DNA of 64,000 nt from Haloarcula halophila (GTDB taxonomy: Archaea; Halobacteriota; Halobacteria; Halobacteriales; Haloarculaceae): assembly GCF_029278565.1 (NCBI RefSeq), contig NZ_CP119559.1, positions 2,294,001 through 2,358,000 of the forward strand, written 5' to 3'. Every line of letters begins with the position of its first letter. The first letter of the stretch is position 1. This document shows, piece by piece, positions 10,663 through 19,621 of this stretch. The notes under the pieces were generated by a model. That model saw nothing but the letters and a program-made list of their open reading frames with translations. It was not told the origin of the DNA and did no database searches. The position numbers and the translations under genes are program-made.

Positions 10663-12093
10663 TTACTCGTCGCTATCATCACGCGACAGGAGAAATCTGA
10701 GAGAATCTATCGCGACCTGATACAGTTGCCGAACGACGATCTTCGCGTCGAACGCGAGCGACTGACTCTGGATGTACTCGATGTCGTATCTGAGCTTCGC
10801 CTGTGGGTCGTGGCCGGTCACGTCGTTGATCTGTGCCAGTCCAGTCAGTCCTGGCTTGACGAACCAGCGGCTCCGCCACCCGGTCACGGTCGAGTCGATG
10901 TCGGCGTCGAGTTCCGGGCGCTCGGGCCGCGGGCCGACGACGCTCATGTCGCCCCGGAGGACAGCCAGAAGCTGGGGAATCTCGTCGAGATGGGTCGTTC
11001 GCAGGACGTGGCCGACACGGGTGATCCGTGGGTCGACACCACCGGCGTCTTCGGCACTGATCTGCGGGCCAGTCTTCGCTTCCGCCCCCGTGATCATAGT
11101 CCGGAACTTGTAGATCGTGAACGTATCACCAAACGACGCAGTTCGGCGCTGTGCGTAGAGGACTGGGCCGGCTGAATCGACTTTGATCGCGGCCACAATC
11201 ACGAGGATGACTGGGGAGAGAACCAGGAGGGCACTACTCGCGAAGAGGACATCGAACGAACGCTTGAGGATGTAATCCTGCAGGTCCCACGGTTCGAGAT
11301 CCGTCCGGACGAGATCACCACCGTCCGTATCGGCGATCAGCACGCCGTCCGCGTGCTGGCGGTGGACCATCGCCTGGATACCGTGTTCGTAACAGGCGGC
11401 GAGCGTCCCGAAGAATTCCTCGCGGTCCGGATGGCGAAAGCCGAGCAAGACGGTGTCGATATCGTGTTCGACCAGTACCTCGGTCAGCCCGGAGAGCCCC
11501 CCGAGACGGCGTAGATTCAGTTCGTTTCCGCCGTCGGTCACGTACCGAGTCGCTTGTTCTGGTGGCGTAGTGACGGGGTTCGGTGGCGCGACGTATCCGA
11601 CCACGTCCATCGTTGCTGCATCCTGAAGCCGTGCCATGATCGTCGCGTCGTCACCGACGATCACCGCTCGACGACTCGTCCGGGGCCGCTGCCGGATGAA
11701 GACGAACCACCCTGGAATGACCACGAGGAGACACAGCACGCTGGCCACCAGCGTCGTCCGTGGGAGCCGTGTCGACCAGTCGAAGTACCCGATCGTCGCC
11801 AGCCCGGTCGCAGCGAGCATGACGCGCTTGTGTGATAGTTCGACGGTGTCGAGAATCCGACGGGGACGCGGCTTGAATAGCGGCCACAGCGCCCCGACGA
11901 CGACGACTGCGGTGGTGACAATCTCGTCGAGAAGGTCGCCGTTACCGTAGGTCTCCGGTTGCAGGTTGTTCAGCACCGGCAGTGACGTGACTGCGTGCTG
12001 GACGATCGATAGATTCGAGACTGTGACTGCGAGCGTAGTGAGACAGAGGACGCCGCCGACAGCAGCGAGTCGGTAGCGCCACCCGGAAATCAT
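10663..12093 (-). CDS. Polyprenyl-phosphate sugar-1-phosphate transferase (WbaP/CpsE-like)
   Basis: Predicted to transfer a sugar-1-phosphate from a nucleotide sugar to a dolichol-type lipid phosphate, starting glycan assembly at the membrane. N-terminal membrane helices lie at about residues 8-30, 55-75 and 85-130. A CoA-binding/flavodoxin-like middle part (AVIVGDDATIMARLQDA) follows. The C-terminal Bac_transf domain starts near residue 276: LKRSFDVLFASSALLVLSP, YKFRTM, VGPRPERPELD and WFVKPGLTGLAQIND. The length of 476 aa is normal for the full-length CpsE/WbaP architecture. A 14-bp palindrome overlaps the start codon and a TATA box lies upstream. Confidence 0.92.
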   Translation of the reverse strand: MISGWRYRLAAVGGVLCLTTLAVTVSNLSIVQHAVTSLPVLNNLQPETYGNGDLLDEIVTTAVVVVGALWPLFKPRPRRILDTVELSHKRVMLAATGLATIGYFDWSTRLPRTTLVASVLCLLVVIPGWFVFIRQRPRTSRRAVIVGDDATIMARLQDAATMDVVGYVAPPNPVTTPPEQATRYVTDGGNELNLRRLGGLSGLTEVLVEHDIDTVLLGFRHPDREEFFGTLAACYEHGIQAMVHRQHADGVLIADTDGGDLVRTDLEPWDLQDYILKRSFDVLFASSALLVLSPVILVIVAAIKVDSAGPVLYAQRRTASFGDTFTIYKFRTMITGAEAKTGPQISAEDAGGVDPRITRVGHVLRTTHLDEIPQLLAVLRGDMSVVGPRPERPELDADIDSTVTGWRSRWFVKPGLTGLAQINDVTGHDPQAKLRYDIEYIQSQSLAFDAKIVVRQLYQVAIDSLRFLLSRDDSDE

Positions 12094-12105
12094 CTTCTAG
12101 AAGAT
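12092..12105. promoter_or_regulatory. 14-bp perfect palindrome at the sugar-transferase start
   Basis: ATCTTCTAGAAGAT is a perfect palindrome that overlaps the start codon of the initiating sugar transferase and sits downstream of its TATA box. The position suits a repressor operator; the regulator is unknown. Confidence 0.45.
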
Positions 12106-12114
12106 AGTAAGTCG

Positions 12115-12124
12115 AGTATAAAAT
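12115..12124 (-). promoter_or_regulatory. TATA box of the sugar transferase gene
   Basis: On the minus strand this reads ATTTTATACT, 22-31 nt before the ATG at 12093, giving a short or absent leader. Confidence 0.5.
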
Positions 12125-12309
12125 GTCTATGGGAGCTGTCGTGGTAGTGCTTATTTGGGTCATTATGCAATCGAGAACAACCTATGGCTAGCTTTCAGTT
12201 GTTTTTGCTTCGGCATTACTCAAGCTACCCCGTTACCATCCACGACAAGGGCGAACAGCGCAACCCATTTCATTTCACTTGAAAGACTGTCGAGGGGACG
12301 GACTAGTTG

Positions 12310-12630
12310 GCCCTGATCAACCCCGGCGACCTAATTGTTACAACCGGATCACGTGCACTATCGCTATCGGTGTGGTCGGCGAGTTCATCGCCGCAGTGGA
12401 CAACGAGTTCGAGTTGAATGTATCCGTCGAGCACTTTGAGAATATCTGCGACGAGAGCGATACCCACTAGATGGAGATCGAGACCGTCCGCTACGACGCC
12501 CTCGTCACTGGGAAGTTACAGGATTTCAATGCTGGCGTCTATGATCTATTCTAGACGCTGGCATGATTCACCGAAACGACTGAGAACCACGAGGACCGGT
12601 TCTTCCATGTCGTGCTGAACGAGAACTGAG
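12310..12630 (+). pseudogene. Relic of an SQD1-like UDP-sulfoquinovose synthase (C-terminal part)
   Basis: Translation with stops aligns closely to the C-terminal third of the intact SDR at 58357-59529. The relic reads GEFIAAVDNEFELN..VEHFEN...ESDTH*MEIETVRYDAL, against intact AETIADVGSEFDLD..VKHFEN..DEDETHKMEIENDRYADL. It ends EDRFFHVVLNEN, against EDRFLPSVLVDE. At least three in-frame stops and an upstream frame change are visible, and the N-terminal two-thirds is absent. The relic is the first of three consecutive decayed SDR genes, probably a former sugar-nucleotide operon. Confidence 0.85.
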
Positions 12631-12633
12631 CTA

Positions 12634-13521
12634 TGGACGTCCTCGTCACTGGTGCGTGTGACTATATGAGGAGTGGCCTCCTGCTGCTACTCACCGCCGA
12701 TGATGGGGTTGACCTGTGATCGTTCTCGACGACCTCTCGAAAGGGTTGCCACGGGCCCTGTTCGCGATTCTCGACAGCATATTCGATTTTCGCCGCGGCG
12801 ACGTTCGGGAGTGCAGCGACGTTGAGAGTGCGAGGCGTGGTGTCAACCGTATGATTTGGCAAGTATTAGTGCAGTGAGTACCCACAACCACCGTGAGGCG
12901 ACCCTAGCCGCCAACTACGAGAAGATCGAGAACGTCTTGAACGCTGCCGGAACCCGGCGTCAAGTGGATGCTCTTCACCTCCTTGTGTAACATCTACGAG
13001 CGGGCGCTAAGTACCGACATTGACGAGACGGTTGACTCGGACCGATCAGCTCCTACGCATATTCGAAACCCCAGTTGGAGGATCTCCTGGTGGAGTACTG
13101 GGAGGGGGTCGATATGACCGGGACGGCGTTGCGGATGGCCACCAAGTACGGCCGCTCTCCGGGTGTCCGATTCAACCTCTTGGTCAACTACTTCGTCTTC
13201 CGCGCCCTGACCGGCTGACCGTTCACGGTGTACGGCGACGGCTCGAACTGGCGGCCGTTCGTACATGTACGAGACGCGGCACGGACATACTACGACTCCG
13301 TGCGACATCTCGATATATGGGACGCCTTCATGTACCATGTCGGGTCGAACGACGGCAACTATCACGTCGCCGAAACCACCGACGTCGGTGCCGAGGGGGT
13401 CGCCCCGGTCGACGTACCGTGTCTGGAAGACGAACACTCTGGACCGTCGTATCACGTCGACTTCGGCCGCCTCGAAGGGACCAAGTTCGAAACCGAGTGG
13501 ACGCTCCGTGATCCTGCTTAG
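12634..13521 (+). pseudogene. Decayed NAD-dependent epimerase/dehydratase
   Basis: Begins MDVLVTGACDYMRSG, a damaged Rossmann GxxGxxG. Pieces in different frames read VVLDDLSKGL, STHNHREATLAANYEK, FTSLCNIYERA (damaged SSxxxYG) and TALRMATKYGRSPGVRFNLLVNYFV. A long tail follows: TVYGDGSNWRPFVHVRDAAR and YHVGSNDGNYHVAE. Internal stops and at least two frameshifts make it non-functional. The tail resembles the SDR half of the CBS-SDR fusion at 21516-22922 (for example VHVRDAARAY and FNVGSNAQNYRIAE), so the two belong to one subfamily. Confidence 0.85.
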
Positions 13522-13534
13522 CGATTTACCAACA

Positions 13535-14504
13535 ATGCCTGGCCCAATCGCCACCCCGCATATCGACGTCACCGACGCTGCGGGCTACATCGGTAGCCGC
13601 GTCGCACATCAACTACAGCAGGGGCATCCGGACTGGGAGATAACCGCGCTGGACAACTTCCATCTCGGACAAGTGAGAGTGATCGGCGATTTTTAGGCTC
13701 AGTACGTCGATATTCGGAACCGGGATTGCCTGGAGTTGGCCCTGGCGAGTCCTGATATCGTGATGGATCTGGCCGCGATTTCAGGCGTCGACAACTGTGA
13801 GGAGAATCAAGATTTGGCCTACAGGGTCAACGTTGAGGGCACGAACAACGTTGCCTGGTTCTGCCGGAAGACCGGTGCGGGGTCGATTTTCCCGTCCAGT
13901 ATGGCTGTGCTCGGTGACCTACAGGATTTCCCGATTACAGTCGATCACCCGCGCGACCCATGAACTGGTACGGCCGGACGAATTTGTTGCGTGAGCGTGC
14001 AATCGAGGACTTCGCCGAGGGGCGTTCCCGGCCCACCAGTTCATGACATCGAATCTCTACGGGAGCCGCGAGATCGACGGGCGGACGGTTTCGAAGGGGA
14101 CCGTGATCAACTTCTTCATCGACCGGGCGCTCGCGGGCAAGACGTTGACCGTGTATGCACCCGGGACGTCGTCGCGGAATTTCGTTCAGGTGAAAGACGT
14201 AACGCAGGCGTATCTTCGGGGTGTGGAGCGGATGGTGGAGCAGTTACAGACTAGGGAGACGGGTGTCGAAAAGTACGAGATTGCGAGTGACGAGGATCCG
14301 AGCGTGATGGATGTGGCTGAACAGGTACAGGCGGCCGCTTCGGAGCTCCTCGGTGCGGAAGTACAAATCGAACTAGTCGAGAACCCTCGCGGCGACGACG
14401 AGACACTCGTCGAGGAGTTCGCAGTCGATACTACGTGTGCTCGAGTGACAATCGACTGGCTGCCAGAACACACCGTCGCTGAAAGTATTCCTCACCTCCT
14501 CTAA
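13535..14504 (+). pseudogene. Second decayed NAD-dependent epimerase
   Basis: The N-terminus MPGPIATPHIDVTDAAGYIG keeps only part of the Rossmann loop. There is a stop after LGQVRVIGDF. DIVMDLAAISGVDNCEENQ continues in another frame, a second stop follows VDHPRDP, and the last 154 codons (14043-14504) are open: NLYGSREIDGRTVSKGTVINFF, NFVQVKDVTQAY and a C-terminus ending VAESIPHLL. The open C-terminal part might still be translated, but it lacks the NAD-binding half. It is the third of three adjacent SDR relics. Confidence 0.85.
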
Positions 14505-14518
14505 CCGCCAGCAACGAG

Positions 14519-15397
14519 CTACGGCAGTCCCGAAATCACAGCCCGGCACATACCGAGAAAATCTCTGATCGTCGGAATCGACGCTCTGTGGAGATACTTG
14601 ACGCCTCTCCGGTACTCACCGCTTGCGAATGCTAGCTTTGCAAGCGAAAAGCGGTGCCGACCGATGACTGGATAACCCTCTAGGGCGAGGTCGACGACCT
14701 CCTCGGAGAACTTATTGAGAAACGCTCGACGGGCACGGACTGCCGTCTCGATATCTGGAAACCCGGTGTCGTGTTTTGTGACCAGACACTCATCAACGAA
14801 CGCCAGTTTCCATCGTTGGAGAAACCGAACGAGGAACTCCCAGTCTTGATGGCGCTCGAACGATTCGTCGAACCCACCTAATTCCGCTAACACCGGGGTT
14901 CTAATCAACAGTGTCGACGCGCCACCGTGTGCGAACTCAAGTAAGAGCAGGTCTCGAAGGAGCCGTTCGTCGCCTTCGTATCCGGTCGGTCGTGGGACGA
15001 GCGTGTCCACGGTAGTCGTGAGTCGTGACCGCCGTTCGTGCTGGAAACCACAGTAGACGCCACCCCACCTCGCGGACCTGCTTTCGAGACAGGCCACCTG
15101 TCGCTCGATTTTCTCTGGGTGCCACTCGTCGTCGGAGTCGAGAAACGCCACGTACTCTCCGGTCGCGGCTTCGATACCCGTGTTCCGAGCGGCGCTTCCG
15201 CCACGGTTCTCACTGTGTGATAGATAGGTCACGGCCGACCCGTACTCGTCGACGAGGGCCTCGGTGTCGTCGGTCGAGGCGTCATCGACGACGATGACCT
15301 CAATTTCGGAGACGGTCTGGCTCAGTGCGGAGTCGATTGCGCGTGGGAGCACGCTCGCTCGATTGTACGTCGGGATGACCACACTGACCGTGACCAT
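14519..15397 (-). CDS. GT2 family glycosyltransferase
   Basis: A 292-residue GT-A fold enzyme: VSVVIPTYNRASVLPRAIDS at the N-terminus, EVIVVDDASTDDT, NRGGSAARNTGIEAATGEY, then the metal-binding FLDSDDEWHP (about residues 87-96) and later GGFDESFERHQDWEFLVRF with the ED/QD-type catalytic acid. There is no membrane anchor apart from a weakly hydrophobic tail. It probably adds a sugar to a lipid-linked glycan on the cytoplasmic side. It is transcribed divergently from the GT-C-like gene at 15542, and each has a TATA box in the shared 145-bp region. Confidence 0.92.
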   Translation of the reverse strand: MVTVSVVIPTYNRASVLPRAIDSALSQTVSEIEVIVVDDASTDDTEALVDEYGSAVTYLSHSENRGGSAARNTGIEAATGEYVAFLDSDDEWHPEKIERQVACLESRSARWGGVYCGFQHERRSRLTTTVDTLVPRPTGYEGDERLLRDLLLLEFAHGGASTLLIRTPVLAELGGFDESFERHQDWEFLVRFLQRWKLAFVDECLVTKHDTGFPDIETAVRARRAFLNKFSEEVVDLALEGYPVIGRHRFSLAKLAFASGEYRRGVKYLHRASIPTIRDFLGMCRAVISGLP

Positions 15398-15430
15398 ATT
15401 GTCTTGTTCGGTACAGTATCCGCCACCAGA

Positions 15431-15440
15431 TATAAATTAG
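15431..15440 (-). promoter_or_regulatory. TATA box for the GT2 gene
   Basis: The minus strand reads CTAATTTATA, 34-43 nt before the ATG at 15397, giving a leader of roughly 10 nt. Confidence 0.45.
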
Positions 15441-15510
15441 TCGACCAACAGAGTGTGGTGTCGTCGTCCATCCGGGTTCAATCGCCCGTTGAGCAAGACA
15501 CACACAACGT

Positions 15511-15520
15511 TTTTACTGAA
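15511..15520 (+). promoter_or_regulatory. TATA-like element for the GT-C-type gene
   Basis: TTTTACTGAA lies 22-31 nt before the ATG at 15542, typical leaderless spacing. Confidence 0.4.
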
Positions 15521-15541
15521 TGTCATCGGAACGCTTGAACA

Positions 15542-17002
15542 ATGCAGCGCCGTGTCGAACTTGTCGTGTGGATCGTGCCTGCGCTGGCGCTCCTTCCGCT
15601 TTTGACTACTCCAGTTCCGGTTACGATACACGGGCCACGAGAGATTGCGGGGTACTTTCAAGCACTCGCCCTCGCCCGGATTGGGCTGGAGTCGTACTTT
15701 TTGTTGACGCCTCAAGAGAGTTTCAGTGCCCTCCACCTTCACAGCCTGCTGATTGCTCCGCTGGTCGCGTTGGGGTACGTAGAAGGAGGACGCCTCGTCT
15801 CGCTACTGGCGGCGATCGGTTCCGTTGCTGGCGCTGGCTACGTCGGGTCACAGCTGGCCGATCAGAGATCAGCGCTTCTCGCCCCGGCTGTGCTGTGGGC
15901 ACAGCCCGTGTTCGTCCGCCACGCTTGGGTATTCGAGCCTGACACGCTGAGTATCTCGCTGACAACTGGTGCGGTGGCCTGTGTCCTTCGCTATCTCGAC
16001 ACGGAAGATCGTCGCTGGTTTGTCGGCTCTGCAGCCATGCTCGTTCTTGGTATCACGAATCGTATGTGGGAAGCGACGATTGTGCTTCCACTGGTCGTCG
16101 CGTTACTGTGGGAGGGGCGTCGACGGGAGGCGCTGTGGATGGCACTACTCGCTCCCTTGACTGCGGCGCTCGTGAGTTTCGTCACCGAGCTTCAACCCTC
16201 CGGTGCGAGTACACTCCTCGTTCACAGTACTCGTCAGACCGGCCTCGGTATCTTTCTCAGGCCACGGTTCTGGACCGCGCATCTCGACCTGCACTATGGG
16301 CTACCCGCCCCGTACGGGCTAGGACTCACTCTGTTGCTCCCTCTCTCGGTTGGCGCGTGTCTCTACTGGGCAATCCGCGCGCGCCGAACTGGTGAATTAC
16401 GGGTCGCAGTCTTGGCCGCTTGGCTCGCGAGTGGGCTGGCGATTCCGTTGATGCTCGCTCGTGGCTATCTGATTCACTACTACTATCTCTGGGCGCTGCT
16501 AGCCCCGTTTGCTGTCACCGTCGCTCTCGTCGGGAACGACGCGATTGACTGGATTGGGGCTACAGCCGACCAGTCTCCGGATCGAATCCGCAGTACCGTC
16601 GTCGCGATACTCGTGGTCGGTGCGCTCACTCACGCGCTGGTCTTTCAGGCTGGTGCGCTCGGCGGCACGACACTCCCGGTCGTCCAACACGTTGATAGCG
16701 AGCAGTACAAGAGTTCGGACGCGACGGAAGCGGGTGTAACTCTTCGAACGCTTGACCCACGACATGTGGCGAGCTTATTCGTGGGGTCTTGGGAACAGGA
16801 TTTCACGAGAGACACTGGCCGGGTCGCGGTCTACAGCGGAATTCTCTTTCGCCAGCGAATTGTTGGCGCTCCTGGCGGTCCCGACCTCGTCACCACCCTC
16901 GAAACAGTGACTCCGTGCGAGGCTCAGCAAGCCTCGGATCACGTCGTCGTCCAGAAGGCGAACGGAACGATCTCGGTCCACGACTGCCGGTCGACTGGGT
17001 AA
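15542..17002 (+). CDS. Polytopic membrane protein, GT-C (GT39/ArnT-like) glycosyltransferase
   Basis: A 486-residue protein with about ten hydrophobic segments and a short C-terminal soluble tail. An acidic residue in the first external loop ([19 protein letters not shown], about residues 29-47) is where GT-C enzymes keep their catalytic carboxylate. [20 protein letters not shown] and [20 protein letters not shown] also fit the PMT_2/GT39 layout. Such enzymes use lipid-phosphate sugars on the outer face. The sulfatase-like gene starts 68 nt after its stop on the same strand. The pairing of GT-C and sulfatase-like genes recurs at 52891-55502. The exact donor cannot be told. Confidence 0.75.
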   Translation: MQRRVELVVWIVPALALLPLLTTPVPVTIHGPREIAGYFQALALARIGLESYFLLTPQESFSALHLHSLLIAPLVALGYVEGGRLVSLLAAIGSVAGAGYVGSQLADQRSALLAPAVLWAQPVFVRHAWVFEPDTLSISLTTGAVACVLRYLDTEDRRWFVGSAAMLVLGITNRMWEATIVLPLVVALLWEGRRREALWMALLAPLTAALVSFVTELQPSGASTLLVHSTRQTGLGIFLRPRFWTAHLDLHYGLPAPYGLGLTLLLPLSVGACLYWAIRARRTGELRVAVLAAWLASGLAIPLMLARGYLIHYYYLWALLAPFAVTVALVGNDAIDWIGATADQSPDRIRSTVVAILVVGALTHALVFQAGALGGTTLPVVQHVDSEQYKSSDATEAGVTLRTLDPRHVASLFVGSWEQDFTRDTGRVAVYSGILFRQRIVGAPGGPDLVTTLETVTPCEAQQASDHVVVQKANGTISVHDCRSTG

Positions 17003-17070
17003 CCAATCCTGAACCGTGGTCCCGGAGTCACAGAAAGAGCCAAACGAACGAACGTCCAATCAGGGGACAG

Positions 17071-18573
17071 ATGGACCGACCGCCGAATATCGTGTTCCTC
17101 GTCTGGGACGCCTGTCGGCTCGACTACGCCCGAGAACATGCCCGGACGTTGTGTGATTTAGGGTCGTCGAATCTCTGGTTCGAGCGAGCGGTTACGCCGG
17201 CCCCGTGGTCACTCCCGGCCCATGCATCTCTGTTCAGTGGGCAGTATCCACACGAACACGGGCGGACAGAACTGGGGGACGACCTCGACGGATTGCCCCT
17301 TACACGATGTCTGTCTGAGGAGGGATACACCTGCTACGGGGTATCAGCAAACGGGTTCGCTTGTCAGCGGACCGGGTTTCACGACGGATTCGACGAGTTC
17401 CACTACACGCGGGGCAGAGAGCGGTTCGACGACGCGCTCGCCGTCTCTGGCGCGGTGTTGGGCCACCTCCGTGAGACGGACGGGAGCAAACCCGGCGTTG
17501 CGATTCGGACGACCCGTTCTATTCTGGCCCACGAAAAGCCGTTGAAAAGCCTCGTCAACGCCGGCGCGGTCGGACTTGGGGCCGCCGCGGTTCGATTGCG
17601 CCCTCTCCAGCGGATCCCACATCCGCTCTGTGCTGCTGACAGCGGCTACGTGTACTCCTCGCGGGCGAACACGGCCCGACTGGAGACGATCATCCGGCGT
17701 GAGGCCGAGACGCAGACTCCGTTTTTCGTCTTCGCGAACTACATGGACACGCATCGGCCCTACAAACCGAACCAGGAGACACAGCGACGGCATCTCGGCC
17801 GCACACTCTCGCGCTCGGAACTGGAACGACTCAACGACGACGTGGCGGACCCGTGGGCGTTCATCGCCGCAGTGGAGAACGAGATGGTCAGTGACGACGA
17901 CGTTGAGGCTGTACGCGGCCTGTACGCGGGCGAGGTCGAGACCGTGGACGAACAGCTACAGCGCCTGCTGGAGACGCTCGACGAGACGGGCCAGCGGGAG
18001 AACACACTCGTGGTCGTCACGAGCGACCACGGGGAGAACTTGGGTGAAACCGACGAGCGCGGAGAACGCAGGATGGGCCACGAGTCGTCGGTCAGTGACT
18101 CGCTTGCGAGAGTACCGCTCGTCGTCGCACATCCAGCTCTACCGGCGAGAACCATCGAGAAGCCGGTGTCACTTCGTCGGCTGTTCGACATCTTCACCCA
18201 GCACAGAGAACGATTTCTCGACGCCGGCGGGCGTCTCGACAGTCTCCCCTCCGAACCGATTGTGACCTGTCAGTATCCTGCCGCCGGCGGGGAGCACCTG
18301 TATCAGGCACACCCGGCGGTGCAGGACGCTGCGCTCCAGTATCGGGTTAGCGACCACGCGGTCGTCGCCTACGGGGTTGACTGGCGGGTCGGTCTCGACA
18401 CGACCGGTGCCCGCTGGGCCGTCGCAGATGGGGAATCCTGTTCGTTCGATGCTGCCCCCGCTCGCCTGCGTGAGCGTGCGCACGAACAGCTCTCCGGACT
18501 TCGACACTTGTCAGACCCGACGGAACTTGACGACCCCCAAGTCTCACAGCTGGAAGCTCTTGGGTACATGTGA
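17071..18573 (+). CDS. Sulfatase-like protein (alkaline phosphatase superfamily), Ser nucleophile
   Basis: A 500-residue soluble protein. The N-terminus [18 protein letters not shown] carries the first metal Asp. [20 protein letters not shown] aligns with the sulfatase C-x-P-S-R block but has Ser for Cys and His for Arg. The second metal site is [11 protein letters not shown]. It ends LEALGYM, a tail shared with other members in this window. With Ser at the formylglycine position it is unlikely to be a classical sulfatase; it may be a phosphatase, phosphodiesterase or transferase acting on the glycan. The ATG at 17071 is chosen because the upstream in-frame stretch overlaps the previous gene and is not conserved-looking. 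There is no signal peptide, so it is probably cytoplasmic. The IS1595 insertion lies immediately after its stop. Confidence 0.85.
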   Translation: MDRPPNIVFLVWDACRLDYAREHARTLCDLGSSNLWFERAVTPAPWSLPAHASLFSGQYPHEHGRTELGDDLDGLPLTRCLSEEGYTCYGVSANGFACQRTGFHDGFDEFHYTRGRERFDDALAVSGAVLGHLRETDGSKPGVAIRTTRSILAHEKPLKSLVNAGAVGLGAAAVRLRPLQRIPHPLCAADSGYVYSSRANTARLETIIRREAETQTPFFVFANYMDTHRPYKPNQETQRRHLGRTLSRSELERLNDDVADPWAFIAAVENEMVSDDDVEAVRGLYAGEVETVDEQLQRLLETLDETGQRENTLVVVTSDHGENLGETDERGERRMGHESSVSDSLARVPLVVAHPALPARTIEKPVSLRRLFDIFTQHRERFLDAGGRLDSLPSEPIVTCQYPAAGGEHLYQAHPAVQDAALQYRVSDHAVVAYGVDWRVGLDTTGARWAVADGESCSFDAAPARLRERAHEQLSGLRHLSDPTELDDPQVSQLEALGYM

Positions 18574-18581
18574 TTACCCGA
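18574..18581. repeat. Left target-site duplication of the IS1595-type element
   Basis: TTACCCGA occurs directly before the left terminal repeat and again at 19565-19572 directly after the right one. The 8-bp length is the size known for IS1595-family insertion. Confidence 0.85.
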
Positions 18582-19564
18582 CGCTCTTGTGAAGCACGTT
18601 GTTGATTTTCAGAGGGCAGCGTCGAGAGCATGTTTGAGTGCTTCGTCACTTGGTTTTCTGTAGAGTTCGCAGCGGAGCTGAAAGGCTCTGAGATGCGGTG
18701 TTAGCTTGTCTTTTGACACTCCTCGGTGGGGCGAAAGCCACCGTCGCGTCAGCAACGCGTGGCTCTCGCAAGTGTTGACGTGGATGTCGCCGTCGCCGTG
18801 GACGACGTATTTTCGGGTGAATGCGTCGTCCTCTTCGAGCGGCTCGTAGGCCCGAAACCCGTCCGTATAGACGGTCAGCGACTCTTCGTCGTGGTCAGCA
18901 AGCAGGAGTCGGACGGTCGATTCGTTGGCGGATTTCGCTGGGACGACGTACCGATCGTCCGAGCCCCGATCGACCAGCGTGAACACCGGCGGTTTGTCCC
19001 CGTTGTACGATCCACGCCCGCGCGTAGACAGGCCAACGCGAGCGCGACTCCTGGTCGCGCTCGCGGCCTTTGAGACCGGCAGACACGTACACTTCGTCGA
19101 TTTCGACCGGTCCAGACAGCGTGATCGAAGGCGCGTCGAGCGCTCTGGCGAAGCGCTCGACGCGCCGTCTCACCGTCCTGTAGGAGAGATCGAGTTCCCC
19201 CCTCGATCTGCCGGATACTCGCGTTAAACCGTAAGAACACGTAGGTCGTGAAGAACCACTCTTTCAGCGAGAGCTTCGAGTGAGCGAAGATCGTGCCAGT
19301 CTTGTCGTTGAACGTGCGACCGCAATTCTTACACAAATATCGCTGATACACCCGATAGCTGCCGTTTCTGACCGTCAGGTCAGAACGGCAGCGGGGGCAC
19401 TCAACGCCGTCACGCCAGCGAACCTGTACCAGCAGGTCCGCTGCAGCCGATTCCGACACGAATCGGCTTACTGGGAACATATCGGGCACTGCTGGCGCGG
19501 TGCCCTTGCCCTCTTCGACTTTCAGCCGCAGCTCTCGCAATCAACAATCTACTTTGCAAGAGCG
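18582..19564 (-). mobile_element. IS1595-family insertion sequence (983 bp), transposase frameshifted
   Basis: Bounded by inverted repeats: CGCTCTTGTGAAGCACGTTG at the left end and the same type reversed at the right end (CGCTCTTGCAAAGTAGATTG on the minus strand). 8-bp direct repeats TTACCCGA flank both ends. It carries one transposase gene, broken by frameshifts. It lies between the stop of the sulfatase-like gene and the start of the ABC transporter gene, so it entered the intergenic region of a co-directional pair. Confidence 0.9.
18609..19540 (-). pseudogene. IS1595-family transposase, two frameshifts
   Basis: The N-terminal zinc ribbon is readable (VECPRCRSDLTVRNGSY, RYLCKNCGRTFNDKTGTIFA), followed by LSLKEWFFTTYVFLRFNAS. 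Then the frame changes near 19190. Frame two carries MRRRVERFARALDAPS and VEIDEVYVSAGLKGRERD (first DDE Asp). A third frame carries LVDRGSDDRYVVPAKSANES, VYTDGFRAYEPLEEDDAF, HVNTCESHALLTRRWLSPHRG and a natural C-terminus. All ISXO2-like DDE parts are present but in three frames, so the protein is not made intact. Confidence 0.88.
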
Positions 19565-19572
19565 TTACCCGA
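19565..19572. repeat. Right target-site duplication of the IS1595-type element
   Basis: TTACCCGA, identical to 18574-18581. Removing the element and one copy restores a 48-bp spacer between the sulfatase-like stop and the proposed ABC start. Confidence 0.85.
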
Positions 19573-19621
19573 TATATCCGACCGGGTCATTTTTGTAGCG
19601 CCTTCCGGTGATGTACACATC

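Noticed and set aside
10378-11175. A 265-codon plus-strand frame opposite the DUF4330 and sugar-transferase genes
   Set aside because: It runs antisense to two recognisable genes and has no family resemblance.
19280-19621. N-terminal 114 codons of the ABC transporter open frame
   Set aside because: Most of it is antisense sequence of the IS1595 element, which ends at 19564, so it is not the native protein start.
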